From the NCBI GenBank assembly GCA_034382075.1, contig JAXMOZ010000066.1, positions 1-19,075 on the forward strand: a stretch of DNA of 19,075 nt, read 5' to 3'. The position numbers and the translations under genes were made by a program. The DNA is from JAEULH01 sp034382075 (GTDB lineage: Bacteria; Pseudomonadota; Alphaproteobacteria; Rhodospirillales; Defluviicoccaceae). Numbering within the stretch: position 1 is the stretch's first letter; each line of letters opens with the position of its first letter. Below are positions 8,176 through 14,235 of this stretch, piece by piece. The notes under the pieces are model-generated. The model ran no database searches, had not been told where the DNA came from, and worked only from the letters and a program-made list of their open reading frames with translations.

Positions 8176-8514
8176 CTACAGCAACTCGAGCACGCGCTCG
8201 GGCGGCCGGCCCAGCCGGGCGTCGTCGTCGCTGACGGCGATCGGCCTCTCGATCACCGCCGGATTGGCCACCATGGCGTCGATCAGCACGGCGTCGGCGA
8301 GCGCCGGGTCCACGCCCGCGTCCCGCGCCTGCTTCGGCCGCAGCAGGTCGCGCGGACGCATCTTGAGCAAAGCCACGATCCGCGCCAGCTCGGCTGCGTC
8401 CGGCGGCGTCTTCAGGTACTCGACGATCCGCGGGTGGACGCCGCGCTCTTCGAGAAGCGCAAGCGCCGCCCGCGACTTGCTGCAGCGCGGATTGTGATAG
8501 AGAGTAATCGGCAT
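8176..8514 (-). CDS. arsC: ArsC-family arsenate reductase (glutaredoxin-dependent type)
   Basis: 112-residue thioredoxin-fold protein. The catalytic cysteine C11 sits in HNPRCSKSR, and arginines equivalent to the three substrate-binding ones of plasmid ArsC appear at R59 (RDLLRPK), R90 (IERPI) and R103 (LGRPPE). EYLKTPP, typical of the family, follows at 32-38. With the full set present, arsenate reduction is plausible, but no arsR, arsB or acr3 gene is adjacent, and many chromosomal members have untested roles. Distinguished from Spx/YffB by the ERPI and GRPP motifs. It starts 92 bases from the divergent mechanosensitive channel gene, sharing that intergenic region for promoters; no convincing promoter box was recognised. 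Confidence 0.85.
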   Translation of the reverse strand: MPITLYHNPRCSKSRAALALLEERGVHPRIVEYLKTPPDAAELARIVALLKMRPRDLLRPKQARDAGVDPALADAVLIDAMVANPAVIERPIAVSDDDARLGRPPERVLELL

Positions 8515-8606
8515 CTTTTCCCCGCCCGCTCATACTCAAGGCGTCGCGCCCGGTTTTCAATCCAGTTTTGCCCGCGCCATCGCCATTGGCAAGTCAGAGG
8601 CTGCCG

Positions 8607-10943
8607 ATGACCTCCCGAGCGTCGTTCCGCTGGTTGCGTCCGGCCCAGGTCAGTGCCGTTCACCGGTTGGTGCTCGCGGCGCTGATCGCCTTCGCCGTGA
8701 TGATTGCGCCGGCTCCGGCCGCCGAGGCCCAGAGTGCGCCGGCCGCGGCGCCACCGGCGGCGCTCCCGTCCGCCGCCGAACTGGAGGCGCTGGCGGCGAC
8801 GATTGCCGACGAGGGCAAGCGCACCGAGCTGCTGGCCTCGATCCGCGGCCTGATCGAGGCGCGCAAGGCGACGGAGGCGGACGAGCAGCGCAGCCTCAGC
8901 GACCGGCTGATCGCCGCCGCGGAGAAGACCGCGGTGTCCGGCCAGGCGATGCTGGACGGCATCGTCACCGAGGTCGGCGGCGCTCCGGGGGTTGCCCAGT
9001 GGTTCGGCCGGCTTGCCGGCGACCCGGCGGCCCGGGAGCGGCTGCTGGCTCAACTGGGCGCCCTGGCCGTCATCCTGGCCGCCGGCTGGACCGCTGAGCT
9101 CCTGGTCTGGAGGCTGCTCGCCGGCTTTCGCCGCAGCCTCTCCGCTCCCGAGGGCGCCGGCATTTCCAAGCGCCTGCCGTTACTGGTCGGCCTCGCCGTG
9201 CTCGACCTCGTCCCGCTCTTGGGCTTCGCCGCCGCCGGCTACGGAGCCTTCATCGTCTTTCGCCCGGAAGCTCCGGTCGGCGTCATCGCGGTCCGGTTCC
9301 TGATTGCCTACGTCAGCGCCCGGGCGATCCTCGCCAGCGCCCGCATCTTCTCCGCGCCCCGGCGCCCGGACCTGCGCGTCCTCCCCTGCAGCGACCAAGG
9401 CGCCACCTACCTGCAGGCGTGGGCGCGGCGGTTCGTCAACGTCGGCATCATCGGCTACTTCCTCATCGACGCGGCGCTCCTGCTCGGCCTGCCGCGGGCG
9501 AGCTTCGACGGCCTGGCGAAGCTGCTCGGGGCGTTGCTCACCGTGCTCGCCGTCGTCTTCATCCTGCAAAACCGCACCGCCGTGGCCGCCTGGCTGGGCG
9601 GCCGGGACGGGGGAGAAACGGGGGGTGAAGCGGAAGGTGAAGCCGGGCGCCTGTTCGCGGCGCCGCTTCGCCGGGGCCTCGCCGCCGTCTGGCACCTGAT
9701 CGCCATCGCCTACCTGATCGGCGCCTTCGTGGTCTGGGCCTGGGAGATCGAGCAGGGCTTCGCCTTCCTGGCCAGGGCGACGGCGCTCACCGCCGGCATC
9801 GTCGCCCTGTCGTTGCTGTTGTTGCACGGCCTTCGCCGCGCCCTGGAGTACGGCTTCACCGGCACGGACGGCCAGGACCGGCGGTATCCGCAGCTGCAGG
9901 AGCGGGCGAACCAGTACCTGCCCTACGTCCACGCCGGCTTGCGGGTGTTGGTGCTGAGCGTCGCGGCCATTGCGGTCCTGGCGGCCTGGGGCGTCGACGT
10001 GCTCGGCTGGTTGAGCCGGCCCGCCGGCAGCCGCGTCATCGGTGGCGTGATCAGCGTCGCCATCGTCGCCGCCGGCGCCGTCTTGATCTGGGAGCTCGCC
10101 AACGCCGCCATCGAGAACCGGCTGGCCGGCGTCGGCGAAGGGCCGGTCACCGCGCCCCATCGGGTCGCCCGGCTGCGGACGCTGCTGCCGTTGATGCGCA
10201 AGGCGCTGTTCGCCGTGCTCACGGTGATGGTGGCGCTGGTCGCGCTGGCCGAGTTCGGGGTGAACATCGGCCCGCTGCTCGCCGGTGCCGGCATCGTCGG
10301 CTTGGCCATCGGCTTCGGCGCCCAGACCCTGGTCAAGGACATCATCACCGGCGCCTTCCTCCTGATCGAGGACGCGCTGGCGGTGGGCGACGTCGTCACC
10401 GTCACCGGCATCGGCGGCGTGGTCGAGGACCTGTCGATCCGCTCGATCCGGCTGCGCGACATGTCGGGCAACGTCCACACCATCCCGTTCAGCTCGGTCG
10501 ATACCGTCACCAACATGACCAAGGACTTCTCCTACTACCTGCTCGACATCGCCGTCGCCTACCGCGAGGACACCGACGAGGTCTCCGGGGTCTGCAGCGA
10601 GATCGTCGACGAGATGCGCCTCGACCCGGAGCTCGGGGCCTTCATCCTCGAGCCTTTGGAGGTGCTGGGGATCGAGCGCTTCGCCGAGTCGGCGGTGATC
10701 CTGAGGGCCAGGATCAAGACCACGCCGATCAAGCAATGGGCGGTCGGCCGCGAGTTCAACAGGCGGATGAAGAAGCGGTTCGACGCCTTGGGGATCGAGA
10801 TGCCCTTCCCGCACCGGACCATCTACTTCGGCGCCGACAAGGACGGCAACGCGCCGCCGGCGCGGGTCAGGATGACGGGCGTGGCGCCCGCCCCGGTGAC
10901 GGTGGCGGCGCTTGCCGCTACCCCCACCGACCGCGAGGAATAA
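8607..10943 (+). CDS. Large MscS-family mechanosensitive ion channel
   Basis: About 778 residues, much larger than E. coli MscS (286). Visible order: signal peptide (1 to about 41, ending PAAEAQ), an Ala-rich and helical periplasmic region (about 44-150), many hydrophobic segments, then the MscS pore helix and beta domain near residue 556 (PLLAGAGIVGLAIGFGAQTL), followed by VKDIITGAFLLIEDALAVGD and the cytoplasmic alpha/beta domain with IPFSSVDTVTNMTKDFSYY and FPHRTIYF near the end. These channels open under membrane tension to release solutes. I chose ATG at 8607 because AGAGG lies seven bases before it; a TTG at 8568 would add thirteen residues in front of the signal peptide. A Gly/Glu-rich loop (GRDGGETGGEAEGEAG) separates two membrane segments. 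Subfamily not assigned. Confidence 0.92.
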   Translation: MTSRASFRWLRPAQVSAVHRLVLAALIAFAVMIAPAPAAEAQSAPAAAPPAALPSAAELEALAATIADEGKRTELLASIRGLIEARKATEADEQRSLSDRLIAAAEKTAVSGQAMLDGIVTEVGGAPGVAQWFGRLAGDPAARERLLAQLGALAVILAAGWTAELLVWRLLAGFRRSLSAPEGAGISKRLPLLVGLAVLDLVPLLGFAAAGYGAFIVFRPEAPVGVIAVRFLIAYVSARAILASARIFSAPRRPDLRVLPCSDQGATYLQAWARRFVNVGIIGYFLIDAALLLGLPRASFDGLAKLLGALLTVLAVVFILQNRTAVAAWLGGRDGGETGGEAEGEAGRLFAAPLRRGLAAVWHLIAIAYLIGAFVVWAWEIEQGFAFLARATALTAGIVALSLLLLHGLRRALEYGFTGTDGQDRRYPQLQERANQYLPYVHAGLRVLVLSVAAIAVLAAWGVDVLGWLSRPAGSRVIGGVISVAIVAAGAVLIWELANAAIENRLAGVGEGPVTAPHRVARLRTLLPLMRKALFAVLTVMVALVALAEFGVNIGPLLAGAGIVGLAIGFGAQTLVKDIITGAFLLIEDALAVGDVVTVTGIGGVVEDLSIRSIRLRDMSGNVHTIPFSSVDTVTNMTKDFSYYLLDIAVAYREDTDEVSGVCSEIVDEMRLDPELGAFILEPLEVLGIERFAESAVILRARIKTTPIKQWAVGREFNRRMKKRFDALGIEMPFPHRTIYFGADKDGNAPPARVRMTGVAPAPVTVAALAATPTDREE

Positions 10944-10945
10944 AC

Positions 10946-10970
10946 CCGGAGGTCGGGTTAGGGCCTCCGG
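10946..10970. terminator. Bidirectional hairpin between convergent genes
   Basis: CCGGAGG and CCTCCGG form a perfect 7-bp stem around an 11-base loop, filling the 27-base gap between the channel gene stop and the ThiE-like gene stop. On the minus strand it is followed by GTTTATTCC, a weak T-rich tail; on the plus strand no T-run follows. Confidence 0.55.
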
Positions 10971-11594
10971 CTACTGCGAAAAGCCGCCGATGGCGGCGAT
11001 GCCGGCGGCGCCGCTGCCCGCAAGGCGGAGGGTGGTCGCCGCAGTCATCCCGCCAAGGGCGTAGACGGGAAGGCGCGTTCGTCGCGTCAAGGCGGCGAAG
11101 CGCAGGGGACCGAGCGGAGCGCCCCCCGGGTGGCTCGCCGTCGCAAAGACCGGCGAGAGCAGCAGGGCATCGACCCCGGCGCGCCGCGCCCGGGCTACGG
11201 CCAGCGGCGAATGCGCCGCGGCGGTGACTAACCAACCGGGCTTGCGCCACAGCCGCCAGCGGCGGTCGCCGGAGCGGGCCGCTCCTTCCGGCAGGTGCAG
11301 ACCGTGGCTGCCCACGGCCACAGCCAGGCGAACGTCGCCGGCAACGAGCAAACGCAGCCGGCGCGACCGGCACAGCCGAGCCAGGCGCGCAGCGTAGGCG
11401 GCGCGGTCGGCGGCGCCGTAGTCGCGAAGGATCACCACGGAGCCTCGGGGCAGCTCGGCGATCGCCGGCCCAGGATCGGCGAGCCGCGCGCGCTCAGCGA
11501 TCAGGATGCAGGCGGGCAGGATGCAGGCCGGGCGCCGGGCCGCTCCTCGGCCGCCTTTGAGGCGCAGCGCCGCCTCTGCTAGGCTCGCCGGCAA
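10971..11594 (-). CDS. ThiE/TenI-family thiamine phosphate synthase-like protein
   Basis: 207 residues, TIM-barrel family of ThiE (joins HMP-PP and thiazole phosphate to thiamine phosphate) and TenI. Recognisable parts: GDVRLAVAVGSHGLHLPEG (residues 86-104), LLLSPVFATASHPGGAPLG (144-162), and the phosphate-binding region VYALGGMTAATTL (177-189), with GAAGIAAIGGF at the end. The first third is poorly conserved and the usual ND motif before the GLHL strand reads AGD, so a TenI-like or divergent role is possible rather than true synthase activity. The start is TTG, supported by an exact AAGGAGGT just upstream. Divergent from yggS with 32 bases between starts; no other thiamine genes are in the window. 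Confidence 0.75.
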   Translation of the reverse strand: MPASLAEAALRLKGGRGAARRPACILPACILIAERARLADPGPAIAELPRGSVVILRDYGAADRAAYAARLARLCRSRRLRLLVAGDVRLAVAVGSHGLHLPEGAARSGDRRWRLWRKPGWLVTAAAHSPLAVARARRAGVDALLLSPVFATASHPGGAPLGPLRFAALTRRTRLPVYALGGMTAATTLRLAGSGAAGIAAIGGFSQ

Positions 11595-11597
11595 CCG

Positions 11598-11605
11598 ACC
11601 TCCTT
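11598..11605 (-). promoter_or_regulatory. Strong ribosome binding site setting the TTG start of the ThiE-like gene
   Basis: The minus strand reads AAGGAGGT-CGG-TTG. The full anti-Shine-Dalgarno match justifies the unusual TTG start at 11594; no in-frame ATG lies near enough to use this site. Confidence 0.7.
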
Positions 11606-11626
11606 CGCCACTTTGCGGGACCCATC

Positions 11627-12319
11627 ATGAGCGATGCCAGCGGCGTCGATGTGCGCGCCAACCTCGCCGCCGTCAAGCAACGGATCGCCGCGGCGGCCAC
11701 GGCCGACGGCCGAACCGCCGAGGACGTGACCCTGGTCGCGGTGTCGAAGACCCACGGGCGGGAGCGGATCGAGGCGGCCGTTGCAGCCGGACAGATCGCC
11801 TTCGGCGAGAACCGCGTGCAGGAGGCGGAGGGCAAGTGGCCGGCGGTCAAGGAGGCCTGGCCGGATCTTCGCCTGCACCTGATCGGCCCGTTGCAGCGCA
11901 ACAAGGTGCGCCGCGCGGTTCGGCTGTTCGACGTGATCGAGGTCGTCGATACCCTGCGCCTCGCCGCCGCCATCGCCGAGGCGATGGACGAGGCCGGGCT
12001 CCGCCCCGGGCTGCTGATCCAGGTGAACACCGGCGAGGAGAAGCAAAAGGCCGGCGTTCTCCCGGCGGAGGCCGACCGCTTGGTCCGTGACTGCATCGAG
12101 GACCTCGCCCTGCCGGTGCGCGGGCTGATGTGCATCCCGCCGCTGGACGAGGAGCCGGCGCTGCACTTCGCGCTGCTCCGCGAGATCGCCAGGCGCAACG
12201 GGCTTGCCGACCTCAGCATGGGGATGAGCGAGGACTTCGAAACCGCCATCCGCTTCGGCGCCACCATCGTCCGCGTCGGCAGCGCCATCTTCGGCGCAAG
12301 GCCGTCAGCGCTCGGTTGA
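11627..12319 (+). CDS. yggS: YggS-family pyridoxal phosphate homeostasis protein
   Basis: 230 residues, the normal length of the PLP-binding homeostasis protein (PLPBP/PipY family), a cytosolic fold-type III barrel without known enzyme activity that buffers PLP and affects amino-acid metabolism. Motifs: VAVSKTHG with the PLP lysine K41, FGENRVQEAEGKW, HLIGPLQRNKVRRAV, LLIQVNTGEEKQKAGV, GLMCIPPLDEE, and LSMGMSEDFETAIRFGATIVRVGSAIFG, which carries the phosphate-binding serine/arginine region. The ribosome site is weak (GGGA). Its last 15 bases overlap the end of the convergent L,D-transpeptidase-like gene. In many proteobacteria yggS neighbours proC or pilT; here it does not. Confidence 0.96.
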   Translation: MSDASGVDVRANLAAVKQRIAAAATADGRTAEDVTLVAVSKTHGRERIEAAVAAGQIAFGENRVQEAEGKWPAVKEAWPDLRLHLIGPLQRNKVRRAVRLFDVIEVVDTLRLAAAIAEAMDEAGLRPGLLIQVNTGEEKQKAGVLPAEADRLVRDCIEDLALPVRGLMCIPPLDEEPALHFALLREIARRNGLADLSMGMSEDFETAIRFGATIVRVGSAIFGARPSALG

Positions 12320-12817
12320 CGAGGGCGCGATGACGATGCGATCGCCCGGCGCGCAGTCGCGAAGCAGCGCCAGGAGGTGGGGCAGGGCCAGGGCAACGCA
12401 GCCGGCGGTGGCGGCGTAATCCGGCGCGGCCACGTGGATGAACACCGCGCTGCCGCGTCCCGGAACCACCGGCGCGTCGTTGTGGCCGATGACCACGACG
12501 ACGTCGTAGAGCCCGTCGTCGCGCCATAGCGCCTCGTGGGAGTAGGGGTGAGGGCGGCTGACCGGCTGGTTGTAGCGGGGGTCGTTCGGATCGTCCGACC
12601 AGCCGTCTTCGGGTCCGAGTGCCCGGACCGAAAGGCCGGTTAGCGGCGCTTCAAGCCGATCCGGCCGATAGAGAACGCGGCGCAGCAAGAATGAGCCGGC
12701 CGGCGTTGCGCCGTCGCCCTCGCGCTTGTCGGCGCGGACGCCGCCCCGCCCCAACGCACAGCGGACCCGCCCCTCCGGCCAAGCCAGCCAGCCGTCAGGG
12801 TTGACCCGGATGTCCAT
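12305..12817 (-). CDS. L,D-transpeptidase (YkuD-fold) family protein without visible signal peptide
   Basis: 170 residues with the YkuD catalytic layout: GSAVFIHVAAPDYAATAGCV has H128 and the nucleophile-type cysteine C140 within T-A-G-C. The arginine/asparagine normally following the cysteine by two positions is alanine here (GCVAL), as in the sub-family sometimes annotated ErfK/YbiS-like. DGATPAGSF (35-43) and the GHNDAPVVPG loop also fit. Classical members cross-link peptidoglycan or attach lipoproteins in the periplasm; this one shows no signal peptide or membrane helix, so its compartment is unclear. Convergent with yggS, overlapping by 15 bases. No peptidoglycan gene is adjacent. Confidence 0.82.
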   Translation of the reverse strand: MDIRVNPDGWLAWPEGRVRCALGRGGVRADKREGDGATPAGSFLLRRVLYRPDRLEAPLTGLSVRALGPEDGWSDDPNDPRYNQPVSRPHPYSHEALWRDDGLYDVVVVIGHNDAPVVPGRGSAVFIHVAAPDYAATAGCVALALPHLLALLRDCAPGDRIVIAPSSTER

Positions 12818-12879
12818 CCCATGCCCTCACCGACCCGCTGCGCCAGCCATTGCCCCCGCCCGCCTGGTGCGAGCCTTTC

Positions 12880-13017
12880 CCTCACCCTGCCCACTACGCG
12901 GGGTGCGCCGCGTCGCGGAGTACCCCTCTCCCACGGCCTCCCCGCGGGCGAGGGCAAGTGCGGCAAGTTCCCCTCTCCGCGCGCGGAACGCGCAAGCGGG
13001 AGAGGGCCGGGGTGAGG
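12880..13017. repeat. GC-rich inverted-repeat intergenic element with internal hairpin
   Basis: The segment is bounded by CCTCACCC (12880-12887) and its exact reverse complement GGGTGAGG (13010-13017). Inside, CCCTCTCC (12971-12978) pairs with GGAGAGGG (12999-13006), and there are further CCTCTCCC and GCGGGCGAGGG runs between. This is the look of dispersed non-coding repeats found between genes in many GC-rich proteobacteria. It has no believable reading frame. Together with flanking bases it fills the gap from 12818 to the transposase remnant. Confidence 0.6.
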
Positions 13018-13041
13018 TCTAATCCGGGTAGGTGGGTAATG

Positions 13042-13074
13042 TAACAGGTTGGACCGGCACATGGATAACAGGTT
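13042..13074. repeat. Short direct repeat upstream of the transposase remnant
   Basis: TAACAGGTT occurs at 13042-13050 and again at 13066-13074, 24 bases apart, 26 bases before the remnant's first codon. It could be transposase-binding sequence near the old left end of the insertion sequence; no matching right end was found after 13647. Confidence 0.35.
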
Positions 13075-13099
13075 TCCTTCTGGCGGGAGGGCCTTGCCA

Positions 13100-13647
13100 A
13101 TGCCGTGGAAAAAGACCTGTTCTGCTGGAAGAGCGGATGCGGTTCGTTTTCGCCTGTGAGGCCGGTGCGGAGAGGTGTTCGGCATTGTGCCGGGGGTACG
13201 GGGGTGAGCCGGCGGATCGCGCTGCGTCGGACGCATCCAACGGCGAGCCCGCCGGCAGCCTCGCTCGGCGCCCAGATTGCCCGCTTCGAGAGCTTCCAGG
13301 ACAGCTACAACCACGACCGGCCGCACGAGGCGCTGGGCCAGCGGCCGCCGGCCACGCTCTACCGCTGCTCGCCGCGGAGCTGGGACGGACGCCTGCGCGA
13401 GCCGAGCTACCGGGCGGACGCCGTCATCCGCCGCGTCCGCTCCAACGGCGAGATCAAGTGGAAGGGCAAGCTGATCTTTCTCAGCGAAACCCTGATCGGC
13501 GAACCGGTCGGGCTGCGGCCGGCGGAGGACGGGCACAGCAACGTCTGGTACGGCCCGATCCGGCTCGCCAGCGTCGACCACCGCGGCCTCCTGACCCGCT
13601 ACAGCCCGACCCCGATGGCGAAACCCATGTCCACGGTTGCGCAGTGA
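13100..13647 (+). pseudogene. Decayed IS481-type transposase (frameshifted, core deleted)
   Basis: Pieces of one transposase are found in three frames. MPWKKTC starts at 13100; after a frameshift near 13118-13122 the frame continues LLEERMRFVFACEAG...CSALCRGYG; after another near the G-run at 13190-13205 it continues GVSRRIA. These match the N-terminal helix-turn-helix region of IS481-like transposases (MPWxET, ERMRFV, LCREFGVSR). From about 13270 the frame ending at 13647 encodes the C-terminal part: SYNHDRPHEALGQRPPATLY, then RRVRSNGEIKWKGKLIFLSE and GEPVGL. About 200 residues carrying the DDE catalytic core are missing between them. It cannot transpose. Family assignment is from remembered motifs, not a search. 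Confidence 0.8.
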
Positions 13648-14044
13648 GAGGCCGGAACGGGGAAAGGTGGTAGGGTGACGGCTGCAGGGGATGAGTACGC
13701 CGTCAGCCACCTCGATCGCCGCGGAGATCATGCCCTCAAGCTTTGCAGCGCCGTCGAGGCAGGGCCTTGAAGGTCTGGGGCTTGCCGTAGGCAGGAATGG
13801 GGGCGGGGTCCGGCCGAGCTGCTACAGCACGCCGGGAAGCAACGGTTCACCCTCGTCGCTTCCGAAGCCATGCTCGACGAGCTTAAAGGCGAGCCCTGGC
13901 GAGCACCGAACACAGTGTCCGGAGGCTCGACGCCGCCGTCATCGCTCCTATACGAGATTCCTACACCCGCGCGTCCCGGCCCGCATCGCTTCCCTATGCT
14001 TCCTTCGTCATCCTGGTGGGGACGCGACGGAAGGGAGAGAGGCG
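13648..14044 (+). promoter_or_regulatory. Gap upstream of the kdp operon; expected promoter region
   Basis: About 400 bases without a convincing gene. The kdp promoter should lie here by position, but I could not recognise -35/-10 boxes or a KdpE operator; in a genome this GC-rich their consensus is hard to see. The left part may still contain insertion-sequence debris. The only clear structure is the hairpin at 13999-14037. Confidence 0.35.
13999..14037 (+). promoter_or_regulatory. Hairpin covering the ribosome site of the first kdp-leader ORF
   Basis: CTTCCTTCGTC (13999-14009) pairs with GACGGAAGGGAG (14026-14037): eleven pairs, one bulged G and one G-U pair, with a 16-base loop. The right arm contains GGGAG, the likely ribosome site for the ATG at 14045. 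Visible as sequence complementarity; any regulatory role is inference. Confidence 0.4.
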
Positions 14045-14128
14045 ATGCTCGACGCTCTGGCGATCCTGGCGCTCGTGGCGGCGACCGCGGCGGCCATCGG
14101 CTATGCCCACCTCTGCGAGCGGCTGTAA
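14045..14128 (+). CDS. Tiny membrane peptide (27 aa) at the head of the kdp operon
   Basis: The peptide MLDALAILALVAATAAAIGY followed by AHLCERL is one predicted membrane helix with a short cytoplasmic-looking tail. It has a reasonable ribosome site (GGGAGAGAGG) and ends four bases before the kdpF start, so the two would be co-translated. It resembles, from memory, short unannotated ORFs with a Y-A-x-x-C-x-R-L ending placed before kdpF in other proteobacteria; this was not checked. A role in stabilising the Kdp complex, like KdpF, is only a guess. It is too short for most gene finders. Confidence 0.6.
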   Translation: MLDALAILALVAATAAAIGYAHLCERL

Positions 14129-14132
14129 GGCC

Positions 14133-14222
14133 ATGGTGCTCGACTATGTGCTGGGCGGGGCGGTCGCCGCGATGATCCTCGCCTACCTGGTCTACGCCCT
14201 CGTCCGCCCCGAGCGGTTCTAA
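14133..14222 (+). CDS. kdpF: Potassium-transporting ATPase subunit KdpF
   Basis: 29 residues, the same length as E. coli KdpF, forming one membrane helix with the recognisable ending AYLVYALVRPERF (E. coli GYLVYALINAEAF). KdpF is a lipid-like stabiliser of the KdpABC complex in the inner membrane. The weak ribosome site TAAGG overlaps the stop codon of the preceding small ORF, suggesting coupled translation. kdpA starts 13 bases downstream. Confidence 0.92.
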   Translation: MVLDYVLGGAVAAMILAYLVYALVRPERF

Positions 14223-14235
14223 GGGAGGCGTCGCC

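Noticed and set aside
8515..8606. Possible sigma-70-like boxes between arsC and the channel gene (TTGAAA and GAGTAT on the minus strand)
   Set aside because: The -10 match is poor, so it was not listed as a promoter.
12818..13020. Could the repeated CCCTCTCC/GGAGAGGG units be a CRISPR array?
   Set aside because: They are inverted rather than regularly spaced direct repeats, and no cas gene is nearby.
13771..14175. Plus-strand frame containing GKQRFTLVASEAMLDELKGE, slightly reminiscent of a PIN-domain toxin fragment
   Set aside because: Too short a match, no start with ribosome site, no partner antitoxin, and it runs through the small kdp-leader ORF in another frame. Perhaps debris of an older gene, not supportable.
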